Shown here: positions 4,883 through 5,722 of the stretch, one piece after another
How positions within the stretch are numbered: the stretch's first letter is position 1
Layout: each line of letters opens with the position of its first letter
Source: an uncultured Actinomycetes bacterium
GTDB lineage: Bacteria > Actinomycetota > Actinomycetes > S36-B12
DNA: 5,722 bases
Assembly (NCBI GenBank): GCA_913061025.1
Contig: CAJXUJ010000088.1
Location: forward strand, 1 to 5,722
Direction of reading: 5' to 3'
Notes under the pieces: generated by a model
Told to the model about the DNA's origin: nothing
What the model saw: the letters and a program-made list of their open reading frames with translations, nothing else
The model's database searches: none
Program-made: the position numbers and the translations under genes

Positions 4883-5722
4883 ATGGTGGCGATAACTCTG
4901 GATGGCAAGGCGACGGCGGCTGCCGTTAAGGACGATCTCGCGGCTCGCGTTGCGCGCTTGAAGGAGAAGGGCGTCACGCCGGGGCTGGGCACGGTCCTCG
5001 TTGGTGATGACCCCGGCTCGCACGCCTACGTGGGTGGAAAGCACCGCGATTGCGCGGAAGTGGGCATCGCCTCGATCCGAGTAGACCTTCCCGAGGACAC
5101 CACGCAGGAACAACTCGAGGCCGAAATCCTTCGACTCAACGCCGATCCCGCCGTAACCGGCTACATAGTCCAGCTTCCGCTGCCCAAGCATCTCGATGCG
5201 AATCGCGTTCTCGAACTCATGGATCCAGCCAAGGACGCCGACGGTCTGCACCCGATGAATCTCGGTCGCCTCGTCCTCGGCGTTGACGCACCTTTGCCCT
5301 GCACGCCTCGCGGGATAGTCGAGTTGCTTCGCGCCTACGACGTCCCGATCGCCGGAGCGCATGCCGTTGTGATCGGTCGTGGTGTCACGGTTGGTCGACC
5401 GTTGGGACTTCTTCTGACCCGTCGCAGTGAAAACGCCACGGTCACGCTTTGTCATACCGGCACCGCGGATATCAACGCCGAGATCGCCCGGGCGGACATC
5501 GTGGTTGCTGCCGCCGGTGTTCCCGGCATGGTCACCGCAGCTGCCGTGAAGCCCGGTGCGGCAGTGCTCGATGTTGGCATCACCCGGACCGACGAGGGAC
5601 TCGTCGGAGACGTTGCGAAGGATGTCGTGGACGTCGCGGGATGGGTTGCCCCGATGCCGGGCGGCACCGGACCGATGACGCGCGCGATGTTGATCGCCAA
5701 CGTGGTCGAGACGGCCGAGCAG
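4883..5722 (+). CDS. folD: Bifunctional methylenetetrahydrofolate dehydrogenase / methenyltetrahydrofolate cyclohydrolase (stop codon outside window)
   Basis: FolD interconverts 5,10-methylene-THF, 5,10-methenyl-THF and 10-formyl-THF in the cytoplasm, normally with NADP(H), supplying one-carbon units for purines and formyl-Met-tRNA. The window contains 280 codons with no stop. Actinobacterial FolD is about 280 residues, so only the last codon or codons are missing. Visible marks are TPGLGTVLVGDDPGS (32-46); YVGGKHRDC with catalytic Lys53 (49-57); GYIVQLPLPKH (93-103) with Gln97; KDADGLHP (117-124) with Asp120; PCTPRGIVELL (139-149); the nucleotide-binding GRGVTVGRPLGLLL (165-178); and near the end PGGTGPMTRAM (259-269), where the family usually has PGGVGPMT. 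The ATG at 4883 gives MVAITLDGK; the next codon, GTG, is an alternative. The Shine-Dalgarno match is weak (AAGATGAG). The gene lies 70 bases after the SDR on the same strand. Confidence 0.97.
   Translation, partial: MVAITLDGKATAAAVKDDLAARVARLKEKGVTPGLGTVLVGDDPGSHAYVGGKHRDCAEVGIASIRVDLPEDTTQEQLEAEILRLNADPAVTGYIVQLPLPKHLDANRVLELMDPAKDADGLHPMNLGRLVLGVDAPLPCTPRGIVELLRAYDVPIAGAHAVVIGRGVTVGRPLGLLLTRRSENATVTLCHTGTADINAEIARADIVVAAAGVPGMVTAAAVKPGAAVLDVGITRTDEGLVGDVAKDVVDVAGWVAPMPGGTGPMTRAMLIANVVETAEQ

Overview
The window looks like chromosomal DNA from a high-GC actinobacterium, most likely of the Rhodococcus/Nocardia/Mycobacterium group. This rests on strong G/C preference at third codon positions, GTG starts, 1- and 4-base gene overlaps, and a FolD whose motifs (GRGVTVGRP, ENATVTLCHTGT, DADGLHP) read like the mycobacterial/rhodococcal enzyme. 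The genus is an inference.

Layout. Five genes lie on the minus strand, listed in transcription order: a 130-residue metal-type cupin (3713-3321); a 102-residue cupin-like protein with a degenerate ligand set, overlapping the first by 4 bases (3324-3016); an XRE-type regulator with a C-terminal cupin sensor domain (2918-2187); the two-domain ATPase of a CUT2 (ribose/galactose-type) sugar ABC importer (2068-551); and its membrane permease, which overlaps the ATPase by one base and runs off the left edge (551-1). Two genes lie on the plus strand: a short-chain dehydrogenase of the acetoin/2,3-butanediol/polyol dehydrogenase type (4006-4812), divergent from the cupin pair, and folD (4883 to the right edge), a housekeeping one-carbon gene that is probably just outside the functional unit.

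How the genes may work together. A CUT2 importer, an NAD-type SDR, a cupin-sensing regulator and two small cupin proteins are consistent with a small uptake-and-oxidation locus for a sugar, sugar alcohol or similar small polar hydroxylated compound. The substrate cannot be read from the sequence. No periplasmic/lipoprotein substrate-binding protein, kinase or second catabolic enzyme is present here; the binding protein could lie to the left of base 1. The 292-base divergent gap (3714-4005) carries a perfect 16-bp palindrome just upstream of the cupin ribosome-binding site and several weaker inverted repeats. The 118-base gap before the ATPase holds a plausible promoter whose spacer is bracketed by a small inverted repeat. 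These are the best candidates for the control sites of the locus.

No RNA genes, insertion sequences, CRISPR arrays or attachment sites were seen. Nothing here proves a previously undescribed system. The overlapping pair of small cupins, one with its metal ligands lost, is the least explained part.
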